A stretch of 64,000 nucleotides of DNA from Stentor coeruleus (Eukaryota > Ciliophora > Heterotrichea > Heterotrichida > Stentoridae): contig MPUH01000068.1 in the NCBI GenBank assembly GCA_001970955.1, positions 58,324 to 122,323 on the forward strand, read 5' to 3'. The position numbers and the translations under genes were made by a program. The notes below the pieces were generated by a model that saw nothing but the letters and a program-made list of their open reading frames with translations, ran no database searches and was not told where the DNA came from. Each line of letters opens with the position of its first letter. Position 1 is the first letter of the stretch. Below, piece by piece: positions 54,049-64,000 of this stretch.

Positions 54049-56316
54049 ATGCTGAGACTTGTCAGGAGGTTTTCTAAGGTCTTCACATATACCCATGAAA
54101 AAATCGTAACAACTTGCAAGGATATTTCTACCCTGCCTTCAGAAGATCTTCCAGCTTATTTTAACAAGCAAGGATCAATGAAGGACTTTTTCACTTCACT
54201 TCCACAAAAAGCTAGGTCAATGCAAACTTATGATATAAGTTCAATATGCCAATCTTTAAGCAAATTCGGTAGCATACAAAGCTTTGATCCTGATTTCTGG
54301 CCTAAAATAATTGAAGAGTTACGTAAAAGATCCAAGGATATAGAAATCAATGAAATAATCGACATTGTGAATATTTTCAGTAATGTAAAGACTGAGCCTA
54401 AAGCTATAAAAGCTCTTTATAGTGCTTTGTGTGAGGAAATCGAAGAATTTGAGTTCAGCGACCTTAAAAACTTGCCTTTCCACAAACTAGAATCAATCCT
54501 TGCCAATTACAGTCTTAAAAACCTTGGAAGTGGTTTTTTTTATGAGATCATATCAAAAGCTATCATGAAACATGCTGATTTTCCAAAACTCGCTTACAAA
54601 CACTTAGCCAAACTTGCCTATTACTTTAGTCGTGTTCCTGCCGGGAAAATTAAAAGTAGTGAATTCATGCAGAATGTTGAAAATACCTTCTGGAACGCAA
54701 TTCATCAAGGCAAACTTAAAGATATGGAAGAAATAACAGGAATTATAGCATATTTAATACCAGGAAATATAGGAAGTAATGAATTTAGAGCTCTTCTTGA
54801 GTTCACATTGTTTAGATTTCTCACAAATCCTAAAAACCAAATAACCATTTCAAGACTTACTCAAGTAGTTACTGCATTTACACACTACAATATCACTTAC
54901 AAACCTTTAGATTTTTTACTTAAACAACTAGTCAAAGACTCTTTACAAAACCTATCATCAAAAGAACTTGTCCAGATCCTCTGGGCTTATTGCCGACATA
55001 ATAAAGCTGAGTTAGAGTTCGTCCAAATACTTCTAAAAAGAGCTACTGAAATAATCCCTGAAAGCAAATTGCCATTTAGACATTTCACATTTCTTATGAA
55101 CGCAGTAATAAATTCTGGAATAGAAGATAACAATCTTAAAGAATTCATCGATAACTACTCAATAAAATGTTTAAGAAACAGTAAAGTTCAAGACCACCAT
55201 TTAGTAAAAGCTTTAAGTCTTTTAGATGATGGACCATTTTTAAAAGAAGGTATGACATCGTTACTTCATGAAAATCGTCTTCCTTCTAATCACGCAAAAG
55301 ATTTATCTCGAACTTTTATCTTAGTAAACGAAAATGAAAAGCTCCAAAATCTAGAGACAATAGAAATTCTCACAAGTAAGTTATCTGGGTCAAAAGATTA
55401 TATGAAACCTTATCATGCAGCTCGTTGTGTATATAGTTTAGCCCGTTTAAATCGTGGAGAATTAAAGCATTATAAACTACTTGAAGAATCAATTCTCAAA
55501 GATCCTTTAGAACAACTTACTCCAATTGACTTAGGAGTTGCTTGTCTAGGTTTTGGACTTGTCGGCATGCAGAAATTCTGTTCAAAAGCTCTTAGCGCTG
55601 TTAATGACTGTTTTCATAAATACCAAAAAAAAGAGTATCAAAACTATTCTGATACTGATGAAGATGAATCTTTGGCTAATAAACTTATACTAGTTAATGA
55701 ACAAGATTTAGATTTCACTAGTGAAATCCCAGCTTCAGCTGTAGTTCAAATGACTTGGATGGCTGTACTTTGTGGAGTTGATGACCCTATGTTTTGGACT
55801 CAGAAATTAGTAGATAAACTCATAGCTGTAAAGAAATGTGATAATATTTATAGACTTAATCAGTGGATTTGGACTGCTAAAACATTAAGAGAAGAAGAAG
55901 ATTTTATTGTTGGAGTTGATTCTTATCATCATGCTTTGTTACAACAAATTTTAAGTTGTATTGGAAGAGCTAGAGAACCTGATTTATCGTTTCAGTTTGT
56001 TAAGAACTCTTCGGATTTTGTTGCAGAAATATCAAAAACTTTGAAGAAGGCTAAAATTGATTTTAAAACTAATGCTTATGGAATTGAGACTGAAGGTAAA
56101 CAGGTTTTCCTTTATGAAAATAGTCACTTTGTGTTTAGGTCTAGTGGTTATAATAAACAGATTGAAAGTAAGGATTTGCTTGGGACGGTTATAATGCAGA
56201 AACGTGCTTTGGAAAAACAGGGAGTTCAGTGTATGGAGATTTTCAGAGGTGAGTGGGCAGGGCTTTCGGAATCTGAGAGATCTAAGAAAATAGAAGCTAT
56301 GTTTAAGTCTGGTTAG
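54049..56316 (+). CDS. RAP-domain protein, predicted mitochondrial RNA-binding factor
   Basis: 755 aa. N-terminus MLRLVRRFSKVFTYTH is Arg-rich, fitting mitochondrial import. The middle (about 60-640) is made of helical repeats like those of FASTK/OPR proteins (e.g. LSSKELVQILWAYCRHNKAE, MKPYHAARCVYSLARLNRGE). The last ~90 residues form a RAP domain (KIDFKTNAYGIETEGKQVFL...SGYNKQIESKDLLGTVIMQK...GVQCMEIFRGEWAGL). Such proteins usually bind organellar RNAs and affect processing or translation. Single exon, stop TAG. Confidence 0.85.
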   Translation: MLRLVRRFSKVFTYTHEKIVTTCKDISTLPSEDLPAYFNKQGSMKDFFTSLPQKARSMQTYDISSICQSLSKFGSIQSFDPDFWPKIIEELRKRSKDIEINEIIDIVNIFSNVKTEPKAIKALYSALCEEIEEFEFSDLKNLPFHKLESILANYSLKNLGSGFFYEIISKAIMKHADFPKLAYKHLAKLAYYFSRVPAGKIKSSEFMQNVENTFWNAIHQGKLKDMEEITGIIAYLIPGNIGSNEFRALLEFTLFRFLTNPKNQITISRLTQVVTAFTHYNITYKPLDFLLKQLVKDSLQNLSSKELVQILWAYCRHNKAELEFVQILLKRATEIIPESKLPFRHFTFLMNAVINSGIEDNNLKEFIDNYSIKCLRNSKVQDHHLVKALSLLDDGPFLKEGMTSLLHENRLPSNHAKDLSRTFILVNENEKLQNLETIEILTSKLSGSKDYMKPYHAARCVYSLARLNRGELKHYKLLEESILKDPLEQLTPIDLGVACLGFGLVGMQKFCSKALSAVNDCFHKYQKKEYQNYSDTDEDESLANKLILVNEQDLDFTSEIPASAVVQMTWMAVLCGVDDPMFWTQKLVDKLIAVKKCDNIYRLNQWIWTAKTLREEEDFIVGVDSYHHALLQQILSCIGRAREPDLSFQFVKNSSDFVAEISKTLKKAKIDFKTNAYGIETEGKQVFLYENSHFVFRSSGYNKQIESKDLLGTVIMQKRALEKQGVQCMEIFRGEWAGLSESERSKKIEAMFKSG

Positions 56317-56827
56317 TACTTTTATATAATTGGCAAGTTTTTATGAGTTTAGTTTGGATATATATGATTTCGTGTTGAATGTTTTAATATTTATAATAAT
56401 AAGCATAGATATACAGAATATAAGTTGTTAGAAAATAATAAATTGAGAAAAAATTATTTAGTTATGTTTAGAAGATTCTAAAATGTATAGTTAATATCAT
56501 TAAATAATTTTATGCTTAAAAATTCAAATACTTTTTAAGTTTATAATAAGAGAATCTACCTTTTAAATTTTATAATAAGAGAATCTATTTTTTTTACTTA
56601 TAAATCATGAAATAACTTAAACAAAAATATCTAATTTTAAATTAATTTGCATTATTATTACGTTTACTTGTAGTAGTAATACTAAGATGGCTAAAATTAA
56701 TATTGGAAATAGGGTTTTTATATCATAATCTTTTTAATTCAAAAGACTTCCTTTTGACTATCATATTTCTGTACATTATAAATTCATCTCAATGACTAAT
56801 ACTAAGTTAAAAATTATCTAACTATTA
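56317..56827. other. Convergent AT-rich spacer, nothing recognised
   Basis: Downstream of both the RAP gene and the kinesin gene. A short phrase TTTATAATAAGAGAATCTA is repeated at about 56540 and 56571. Confidence 0.5.
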
Positions 56828-59800
56828 TTAAAGGTCGTCATATTTCGGATCATCAAAATCTTCATTCCTACTTTCAAGTATCGAATCCAAATTTCCAATA
56901 CTAATTCCACTCTTTTCTAAAGCAATCTTATATTTGTCTCTTTCACTAGTAACCAACATAAGTTCGCTTTTGATACTTGACATTTCTTTAGATTCAATAT
57001 TCTTACTAGGATCATTAGTAATAAGCTTAACTCTTGCTGCATAATAAAGAGACATAGTCGTTTCTTCCTGATTATAATCAGCTGGTGAAATATTAACAAA
57101 CATAAGAGTTTTAGCAGTACCTCCCAAAGAATCGCTCATAAGCATAGTAAGTTTATTGTTTCTATAAGGAATATGTGATTCATTTGAAGACAAAGCTGAA
57201 ATGACATCACCCAAAGCTGAAAGACTCTTATTAATAGCTCTTCCTTCTTTAAGTCTTTCAGCTGTAGCTTCAGTTTTTGAAACTCTTTCAGACCCAGCCA
57301 AGTCAACAAGGCTTAGCTTTCCTACAGTTCTTTGATTTGTTTCAGTATTTGTCACATCAATCATAACACTAAAAATCAAATGCGACCTTGAAGATGTATC
57401 ATTCATCTTGGTACTACTTGTATGTCTCATAGTATTCCCATAATCAAATTTTTGCATTATCTCACTTGATGATTTAACTTTGTAAACTGTAGCTTCAGGA
57501 ACTGTGACAATCCCTTTTATATCTTTTTTAATACTAAGTGAAGGAGCTGTACCTTTAAAATCTTTTCCTAAAAACAAGTCTATAAGAGTATCTAAGTAAA
57601 GCTCAACCATATAACAGCTAACTTCCCATCTATAATGTCCAGGCATACCATTTAATACATTGAACAACTCTTCCATGGCTCTTGGAATTATACCAGGATT
57701 ACTTGGTTCACCTTGCATTGTATAGGTTTTACCTGAACCTGTCTGTCCATAAGCAAATACACAAACATTGTATCCGTCAATAGCGCTTTGTACAGATCTT
57801 TTAGTGTCTTCAAAAATTTCGGATTGAGTATTGTTTGGACCAAACACAGAATCATAAACAAAAGGTTTGACTCCATTTTTAGAGTCGCAAGTAATAGTGA
57901 ATTCATCAACAACAGTAGTGATGTTCACACAGCCTCTTTCCAACTCACTTTTCCCTAATGGCCTAACTCTGCAAAAAACTCTGATTTTCCCTTTCAAATC
58001 TTCTAATTGGTTGTGTAGCAATTTCCTTTGTCTCAAAGAATCTTTAAGTTCTTGCTCTTTAGCTGCATTTTTTTCTTGTAAAGTTGCAACTGTAACTGTA
58101 AGTTCTTCTACCTTTTTAGTTAGCCCCATAACTTCTCCTGCCACTTTTTTTACTTGGTCCAATTCAGCTAAAACTTTGGATTTTGCGTCTTTCTCATCTT
58201 TCAAAGCTTTTTCAAGATTTTCACGTATTTTTTCAAGATCCGCAATTTGTTTATTAAGTTTGTTCACAGCATCAGCTGATTCTTTAGCTAATTTTTCATA
58301 TTTCGCATCTTTATCTTTATTTTCTGCTTCATGAGCTGATTTCATTGAAGCCATTTGATCATTAAGATTCTTAAGCTGTTGTCCCTGAGAAGAGTTTGAA
58401 TCTTTTATTTGTTTTTCTTGAGATTTAATCACATCATTCAATTTAGAAATATCTTGATCTGTAGGTCTATTATCAAGTTCTTGTTGTAAAGCTTTAAGTG
58501 CAGTACTGAGTTTATTGATTTCTCCACTTTTATCATTAGCTTTAAGGCTTGTATTTTCAGATTTAAGTAATGCAATTTCAGCAAGAAGTTTTTCAGAGTT
58601 TCCTCTAGAAGCAGGACGATTATTAAGTTCTTGATTCAAATGATTAATTGTTCGATTAGCTTCTGCTAAATCATGATTCAATTTAGCCAATTCTTCTGTT
58701 GGAAAAGCTACTGCGGGCTTATCAGAACCCTGTAACTGCGTCTTTAAAAATGCAATTTCCTGATTGGCCAAAACTATTTTTTCTCGTAAATTTATCAATT
58801 CTTCTTCATTATCATCTTCTAAAAAATCATTAGCTGGTTTTTGTTTTTTAGGCACATCATGAATTACAACAGGAGCAGGCTCTTGAGCTTTAGGCTTTTT
58901 AACTTTAACTGGAGCATTTGCTTGACTTTCTACAGCAGCCTGTAATGCTATAATTTGATCATTAGCCGCTTCTAACTGTGCTTTAATTCCGATCATTTCT
59001 TCAGGGTCTATTAAAGTGTTTTTGAGTTTTTCAACTTCTTCTTTAAGCATTTCATTACGTTTTTGTTGTTTACCCAATAAAGCTTTAAGTTCTTTCTTTT
59101 CTTTGTCATCTTTAGAACTAGGAGCTACAGCTACAGCAGGTATTACTGTAAATTCTTCTATTTTTGCTTTTAGTTTTGCAATTTCTTCATTTAATCTGCC
59201 AATTTTCTCATCTTTAGCTTCAAGTTGGCCTGATATATCTGCAACTACAACAGGTTGTACTTGCGGAGTATGTGGTTTTGCCGCTAGTTTCTGATGTAAA
59301 GCAGCAATTTCTTCCTCTTTTTCTTTAAGACTTTGTTGAAGTGGGATAATTTGTGATGACTGGCCTTCTAATGCTGTAGCTCTATCACGAGATACAGCCA
59401 TTTCTGCAACTAATAAAGCTAACTATGGAGTATGTGGTTTTGCCGCTAGTTTCTGATGTAAAGCAGCAATTTCTTCCTCTTTTTCTTTAAGACTTTGTTG
59501 AAGTGGGATAATTTGTGATGACTGGCCTTCTAATGCTGTAGCTCTATCACGAGATACAGCCATTTCTGCAACTAATAAAGCTAACTGGGATTTCAAAGCT
59601 GCTTTTTCTTCATCATCAGAAGAAGAAGGTGCAGAAAGATTTGCAGTGAAAATTTTTACTTCATTTTTTAAACTGTTACGTTCAGCTTCCATTTCAGCCA
59701 TAACTTTTTTATGTTTAAGTTTTTTAGCTTCAAGTTGTTGTTTTAATAAATCGTTTTCTTTTACAAGCTCTGGGTCAGGACCAACAGGAACAGGGCGATT

Positions 59801-60820
59801 TGCCAAAGAGACTTTAAGCTCTTGGATTTCTTTTTTATACTTTTTGTTTTGATCTTTAAGTTTCTCAATCTCTGCTGGATCAGGACCTTTATAACTTGTA
59901 TTCTCTTCTGGAATTTTTTTTATTGGGCTTACAGCTTTATGTTCTTCTGGAACTTTATGTGCTACTTTTTTAGGATCTTCAACTGGCTCGCCTTTAATTT
60001 TTTTGGTTTTTGGCTTAGAATCAAATTTAGAGATTTCTTTTTCGATTATATTTTCTGCCCTTTGGATTATAACTTCTAAGGCTAACCTTGCTACATCTAA
60101 ACTTCTAGATTTAGCTTCTTTTTGAATAGCAACTAAATCAGCTTCAATTTTTCCTTTTTCACTTTTGACTCTTTCAATTTTCCCTGAGTATTCAGATTCG
60201 AGTACTTTTTTTAAATTATCCATTTCTTTGCCTCCCCCTGCCATAACGGCTTCAAGTTTTTCTAAAGATTTTTTTTTGTCTTCTGTTAGGTCTTTAACTT
60301 TTTCTTGTAAGGCAATCATGTTTACTTCAGCCCAAGTTCGCAGCTCTTCTCTTAGTTTGTGCTCTTCTTCGTAGGCTGATTTCAAACTTTTACATTTCTT
60401 TTCCATTTGACCCTTGTATTTTTCTATGAAGTCCTTGTATTTTTTATGGAGGTCTTGCTCGATACCGGCGTATGATTTATCTAGATCTAGTAGCATTTCT
60501 TTGTAGTGGTTATGCATGTTTTTCATATCGTTTTCCATCTAAATAGTTTTTACCTTCTTAACATAGTCTCTGGCAAGGTGTAAAGGTATAAAAGCCGCTT
60601 CTTTTCCTTTTAGAGGAGGAAGTTTATTTAAAGACTCATTCCCAATGATTTCACCTGGAGTAAATTCATTCACATGCATTCTCGAAGGAAGTTCTTCATT
60701 AACTGAAATTTTGGGTGTCAGCTCAGCTAGAAGCTGTTCGGATAATGATTTTTTCTCTTCGGGCATATGAAGTACAGGTGCAGGCTTATCTGATGATTCT
60801 GGTGCAACAGAATTAGACAT
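56828..60820 (-). CDS. Kinesin-14-type motor (C-terminal motor domain)
   Basis: Appears as three ORFs but is one gene. A 15-nt intron (60539-60553) joins an N-terminal exon (MSNSVAPESSDKPAP...LARDYVKK) to the stalk, and a 162-bp-period duplication (59265-59586) makes a false TAG. Collapsed length about 1271 aa. Long coiled-coil stalk (about 90-880), then the neck LKGKIRVFCRVRPLG typical of C-terminal kinesins. Motor domain about 885-1225: P-loop GQTGSGKT (966-973), switch I NDTSSRSHLIF, switch II LVDLAGSE, IPYRNNKLTMLM. Short tail. Kinesin-14s move to microtubule minus ends and act in spindles or cilia. The start at 60820 is preferred over an in-frame upstream ATG at 60928, whose extension is spacer-like. 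Confidence 0.92.
59265..59586. repeat. 160-bp tandem duplication inside kinesin gene
   Basis: Copies at 59265-59424 and 59427-59586 joined by two filler bases, no N. The junction creates a TAG on the coding strand. Probably an assembly artefact. Confidence 0.88.
60539..60553 (-). other. 15-nt intron in kinesin
   Basis: Sense strand GTAAAAACTATTTAG. Removal joins LARDYVKK to MENDMKNMHNHYKE. Confidence 0.85.
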
Positions 60821-61119
60821 TTTTAGACAGAAACTATTTATGTATAACTCCACACTTCTGTTATTATACAAATTAATAAAGTTTTTGTGTATTTTAAGAG
60901 TAGCAGGAAGAATTATTAATAGAATCATGATAAAACTGTTTCTTATATAATAAAGTTAAGGAAACTGTTATTTAAATATTTTTTCTTTATAATAATATTG
61001 CATTGTCATCTAAAATAGCTAACTAACAACTTTTCTAAATATATTTTACATATTTGGCTTTGCTGTAAAAAAACTCATTAGGTATCTAAATCTGAATCCG
61101 CCATATTCAAATATATAAA

Positions 61120-62031
61120 ATGCTTGAGAAAGTACGCGGCCAGATGAGATACCGTATAGAAGAACACATAGGCTCTGGGAGTTTCGGCTCTGTCTTTCTA
61201 GCCACTGAAATATCTACAAATAAGCAAGTAGCGATAAAGCGAACTATAAAACGAGGTTCAATCATATCACGTGAATATAAAATACTAAAATTAGCAGGAG
61301 GTCATGAAAACAATGTCAAGCTTCTAGATATTTTTTATACACATTACGACAACAATGTTATCCAAAACCTGGTTTTTGAATATCTCCCAACAACTCTAGC
61401 AAGGTTTTTACGTGAAACATGCAAAGCATCAAGCCTTACATATGAAAAAATATCAAAAATCATGAGACAAATACTCTTAGCTCTTGATTATTTGCATAAA
61501 CATGATATAATGCATCGTGATATTAAACCTGAAAACATATTACTTGATCCTAAAAGTTTAAATGTTAAACTCTGTGACTTTGGATCATCAAAAATATCTG
61601 GATCTGATGAAAACACACCATATATTGTTTCTAGATATTATAGAGCACCTGAACTTATATTTGCTAATTGTGCTTATGGTAGTGAGATTGATATTTGGGC
61701 TGCTGGGTGTGTTTTTGTTGAAATGTATAATGGAAGTGCAATTTTTCAAGGGAAATCAGATGGGGATATGTTTATTAAGCATGTTGATGTCCTTGGTCCT
61801 CCTACTCTTTCAGAATTTACTAGATTGGTGGAAAAAGCTAAAATTTCTCCTGCATTAATAGGCAAAGTTATGCAGATGAGAGCTAAAACAAGTTTGAAAA
61901 CTATTTTCAATGGAAGAGAAAGAGCTGATGAAGCATATAGTCTTGCAAAAATGATGCTGTGCTTTGATCCATCTAAACGTCCAACTGCCCGAGAATGCAT
62001 TAATCATTCCTTTTTCAAAGGTTCCAACTAA
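61120..62031 (+). CDS. GSK3-like protein kinase
   Basis: 303 aa, little more than a kinase domain. Gly loop GSGSFGSV (18-25), VAIK Lys40, HRD 132-134, DFGSSK (153-158), activation-loop Tyr168 in PYIVSRYYRAPELIFANC, then WAAGCVFVEM and DVLGPPT. The phosphate-binding residues used by GSK3 for primed substrates appear kept (Arg51, Arg133, Lys158). The long N- and C-terminal extensions of animal GSK3 are absent. GSK3 kinases act in many pathways and in some ciliates and flagellates affect cilia. Last gene before the telomere, about 1.9 kb from it. Confidence 0.92.
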   Translation: MLEKVRGQMRYRIEEHIGSGSFGSVFLATEISTNKQVAIKRTIKRGSIISREYKILKLAGGHENNVKLLDIFYTHYDNNVIQNLVFEYLPTTLARFLRETCKASSLTYEKISKIMRQILLALDYLHKHDIMHRDIKPENILLDPKSLNVKLCDFGSSKISGSDENTPYIVSRYYRAPELIFANCAYGSEIDIWAAGCVFVEMYNGSAIFQGKSDGDMFIKHVDVLGPPTLSEFTRLVEKAKISPALIGKVMQMRAKTSLKTIFNGRERADEAYSLAKMMLCFDPSKRPTARECINHSFFKGSN

Positions 62032-62926
62032 TATAATTAATTATCTGATAATTTATTATGCTCCAATTCAATTTATTGATTTAATTTTTCTAGTTAAGTT
62101 ATGCATATATGAAGAAGTTGCTTTTTTATGGATTATATCTTAATTATTATAATTTTTTAGTTTTGGATAATAAAAATTCTTTAAGAACTTTGCTTATTAT
62201 TATGGTTTGAGGTATATTATATAAGCTATTATTAGGATTTGAATGACTGCTTAATAGTAAATAAAATACTAATATTATGCTAAAAATTAATCAATATTAA
62301 AAATTTAATTAGAAAGCTTAGCAAATCAATTAGCATAGCTTTTATATGAAGTATATTATTATGAAATAATAGCTAAAATATATTGAAAGTATAGTCAAAT
62401 TCAGAAATCTTGGATGCTATTTATGTAAGATTCAAAGTAATAAAAATTCTGATATAATGAAGAAATCAAAAAGGCAGATATATTATAAATAAATTATTAA
62501 GAAGAAAAAAATTTGGAAGGAGAAGAAATAAATTTATTAATTGCTATGAAAAAAGTATAAGCTTAGGTCATTCTCCTAGCAAAAATGAATAATTATTTTG
62601 ATTTTAATATAATAACTATTGATATTATATTTTATACATACAAATATTGAGCTTTGATTAAAATATCTTTGGTTTGCATATTTTCCTATTTGCTATAGAA
62701 TATAATTATTCTTTGTAATATGAATTAATATTTTCTTGCTATTTTCAAGATTGATATATAACTCAAGTGCTATAGAATATAATTATTCTTTGTAATATGA
62801 ATTAATATTTTCTTGCTATTTTCAAGATTGATATATAACTCAATGAAATTTTCCAAAAAAGTTTTCTTAAAGGTAGTTTTCTTCTAATAGACTATCCATA
62901 TCTTTCATTTTAAAATCAGATTATAT
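62032..62926. other. Subtelomeric AT-rich spacer with 77-bp-period duplication
   Basis: No gene seen. A ~75-bp unit is repeated at about 62691-62843 without an N, probably an assembly duplication. Confidence 0.6.
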
Positions 62927-63508
62927 CTAATAGAAGTATAAAATAAAGCAATAATTATCCAAGATAACATTTACATATTTAAATTTTTTATCAAGGCTAT
63001 CTTTAGGATATGAATTAATAGTAAATTCCTGATAGAAACTAATTGGCCTTTTTTTAAGCAAATCAAATAATGCATGGCTTAAAAAGATAAGGCCAATACA
63101 AATAATCTGGAAGTTTGAAGGAATGATTCCAAGTTTTCTTAAAGAATTTTCTTCCAACTCATGTATACTTCAAAATAACTTTTATATTAATTTTCTATAA
63201 AATGATTCTAACATTAAAAACTATAAACTTAATATAAAAATTTGCACGAAATATAATTATAAGCGGTACATGAAAAGTTATAGCAAATTGCTAATATTAT
63301 ATAGGTTATCTAGAAGTAAAAATTTGAGTGTGAAAATTTCTAAATCGGATGCGGATAAGGTTTGCAATGAGAAAATTTCGGAATTAAAAGGAAATAGTAT
63401 GCAAAGTTCATAAGCGTAATCTATAATTTTACTGATATTGATTATTTGGGAATAATTGCTGATGAAAAGTAAAACAATTTTTAAGAATCTTATATAATTT
63501 AAGACCAA
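62927..63508 (-). pseudogene. Possible subtelomeric coding remnant
   Basis: Two minus-strand ORFs without ATG starts (63278-63508: SLQTLSASDLEIFTLKF; 62927-63157: FYQEFTINSYPKDSLDKKFK) are more protein-like than the surrounding spacer and lie in order on one strand. No family recognised. May be chance. Confidence 0.2.
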
Positions 63509-63960
63509 TTACTATCTCTTTGAATATTTTAACTTTCATCCAGCCTTTATTTTTAGATCTCTATGAAAAACCAATATTTTCTTGATTTTATGCTTCTGTA
63601 AAAACCCATCACTTGCTAACGATTCGTTAAATATTCCTCCGTCTAAGCTTGAAAAGCATATTTTAAAAGTATCACTCAATCGTTTTCTACTAAAACAAAA
63701 GAATTTTATGTTTATTACAATAATTAGCCTATATTAAGTTTCTAATCACACAATTATTTAGTTTCCCAGTGATAATCCTGAAATTTAAAGTTAATAAGCA
63801 TTCACAAATTTTATGAATAATTCATTTAGTGTTTATACCCTAAGAGTATCTTTTGAATGCCTTAAATCATATAAAAATCAATTGAAGTAAAGTTATCTTT
63901 ACTTAATTAGTAATTCTTTTAGCATGTAAAGACAAATCCTAATTTTATAATAGTAAGCAT
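63509..63960. other. Subtelomeric spacer
   Basis: AT-rich, no repeat array or gene recognised directly before the telomere. Confidence 0.5.
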
Positions 63961-64000
63961 TGTTAGGGTGTTAGGGTGTTAGGGTGTTAGGGAGGGAGGG
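63961..64000 (+). repeat. Telomere, (TGTTAGGG)n
   Basis: Four exact TGTTAGGG units (63961-63992) followed by AGGGAGGG to the window end. The unit equals CCCTAACA on the other strand, known from heterotrich macronuclear telomeres. It marks a chromosome end. The last 8 bases deviate from the unit and may be sequencing or assembly noise. Confidence 0.93.

Noticed and set aside
59423-60538. A separate coiled-coil gene upstream of the kinesin
   Set aside because: Its last 50-odd residues are repeated as the first residues of the next ORF; the duplication at 59265-59586 splits one kinesin gene.
60821-60928. Extended kinesin N-terminus from ATG 60928
   Set aside because: The added 36 residues are hydrophobic spacer-like sequence; ATG 60820 (MSNSVAPESS) gives normal composition.
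1-64000. tRNA, rRNA and CRISPR arrays
   Set aside because: No A/B-box cloverleaf, no conserved rRNA blocks and no regularly spaced repeats seen by eye on either strand; a scan with dedicated software could still find a tRNA I missed.

Overview
This window is nuclear DNA from a heterotrich ciliate, most likely Stentor or a close relative. Four things in the sequence point there. (1) The right edge ends in four copies of TGTTAGGG, the heterotrich telomere unit. (2) Every intron I can prove is 15 nt, with one of 16 nt, and all start GT(A/G)A and end TAG. (3) Long genes run through with TGG as tryptophan and no in-frame TGA, and TAA, TAG and TGA all act as stops, so the code is standard. This argues against Blepharisma (UGA=Trp) and Condylostoma. 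(4) The genes sit in very AT-rich spacers, with gaps down to 14-21 bp.

Layout. 1-1.3 kb: C-terminal end of a ferlin-like C2/transmembrane protein. 2-10.3 kb: a minus-strand tandem family of three receptor-like proteins (signal peptide, cysteine-rich repeats, one membrane span, C-terminal RING-H2 finger) plus one decayed RING fragment. 11-23 kb: an F-box protein, a small coiled-coil protein, arginyltransferase ATE1, a MOK-type kinase, class II fumarase, a coiled-coil protein, a membrane alpha/beta hydrolase and a K+-selective channel. 24-40 kb: mainly structural genes (long coiled-coil proteins, a possible CCDC180-like protein, a coiled-coil protein with a C1q-like end) and a P4-ATPase flippase. 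40-46 kb: gene-poor, with two small ORFs, two stop-riddled coding-like stretches and a compact triple-hairpin element between 45-bp direct repeats. 46-62 kb: a membrane cyclic-nucleotide phosphodiesterase, a START protein, TAF10, a PP2C phosphatase, a RAP-domain mitochondrial protein, a C-terminal-motor kinesin (kinesin-14 type) and a GSK3-like kinase. 62-64 kb: subtelomeric spacer and telomere.

Many genes fit a large ciliated cell: signalling (MOK, GSK3-like, PDE, PP2C, K+ channel), membrane lipid handling (flippase, ferlin, START, hydrolase) and cytoskeleton or cilia (kinesin-14, coiled-coil proteins). They are not operons. Adjacent genes differ in function and strand and are simply packed closely.

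An important caution: at six single-N positions (7142, 13998, 19184, 31236, 32940, 33103) the sequence after the N repeats the sequence before it. Several more head-to-tail duplications lack an N. These look like unmerged contig overlaps, and they break or lengthen at least seven genes. I give product lengths after mentally collapsing them. Joining exons across the 15-nt introns also restores full-length products for nine genes or gene copies that otherwise appear split.
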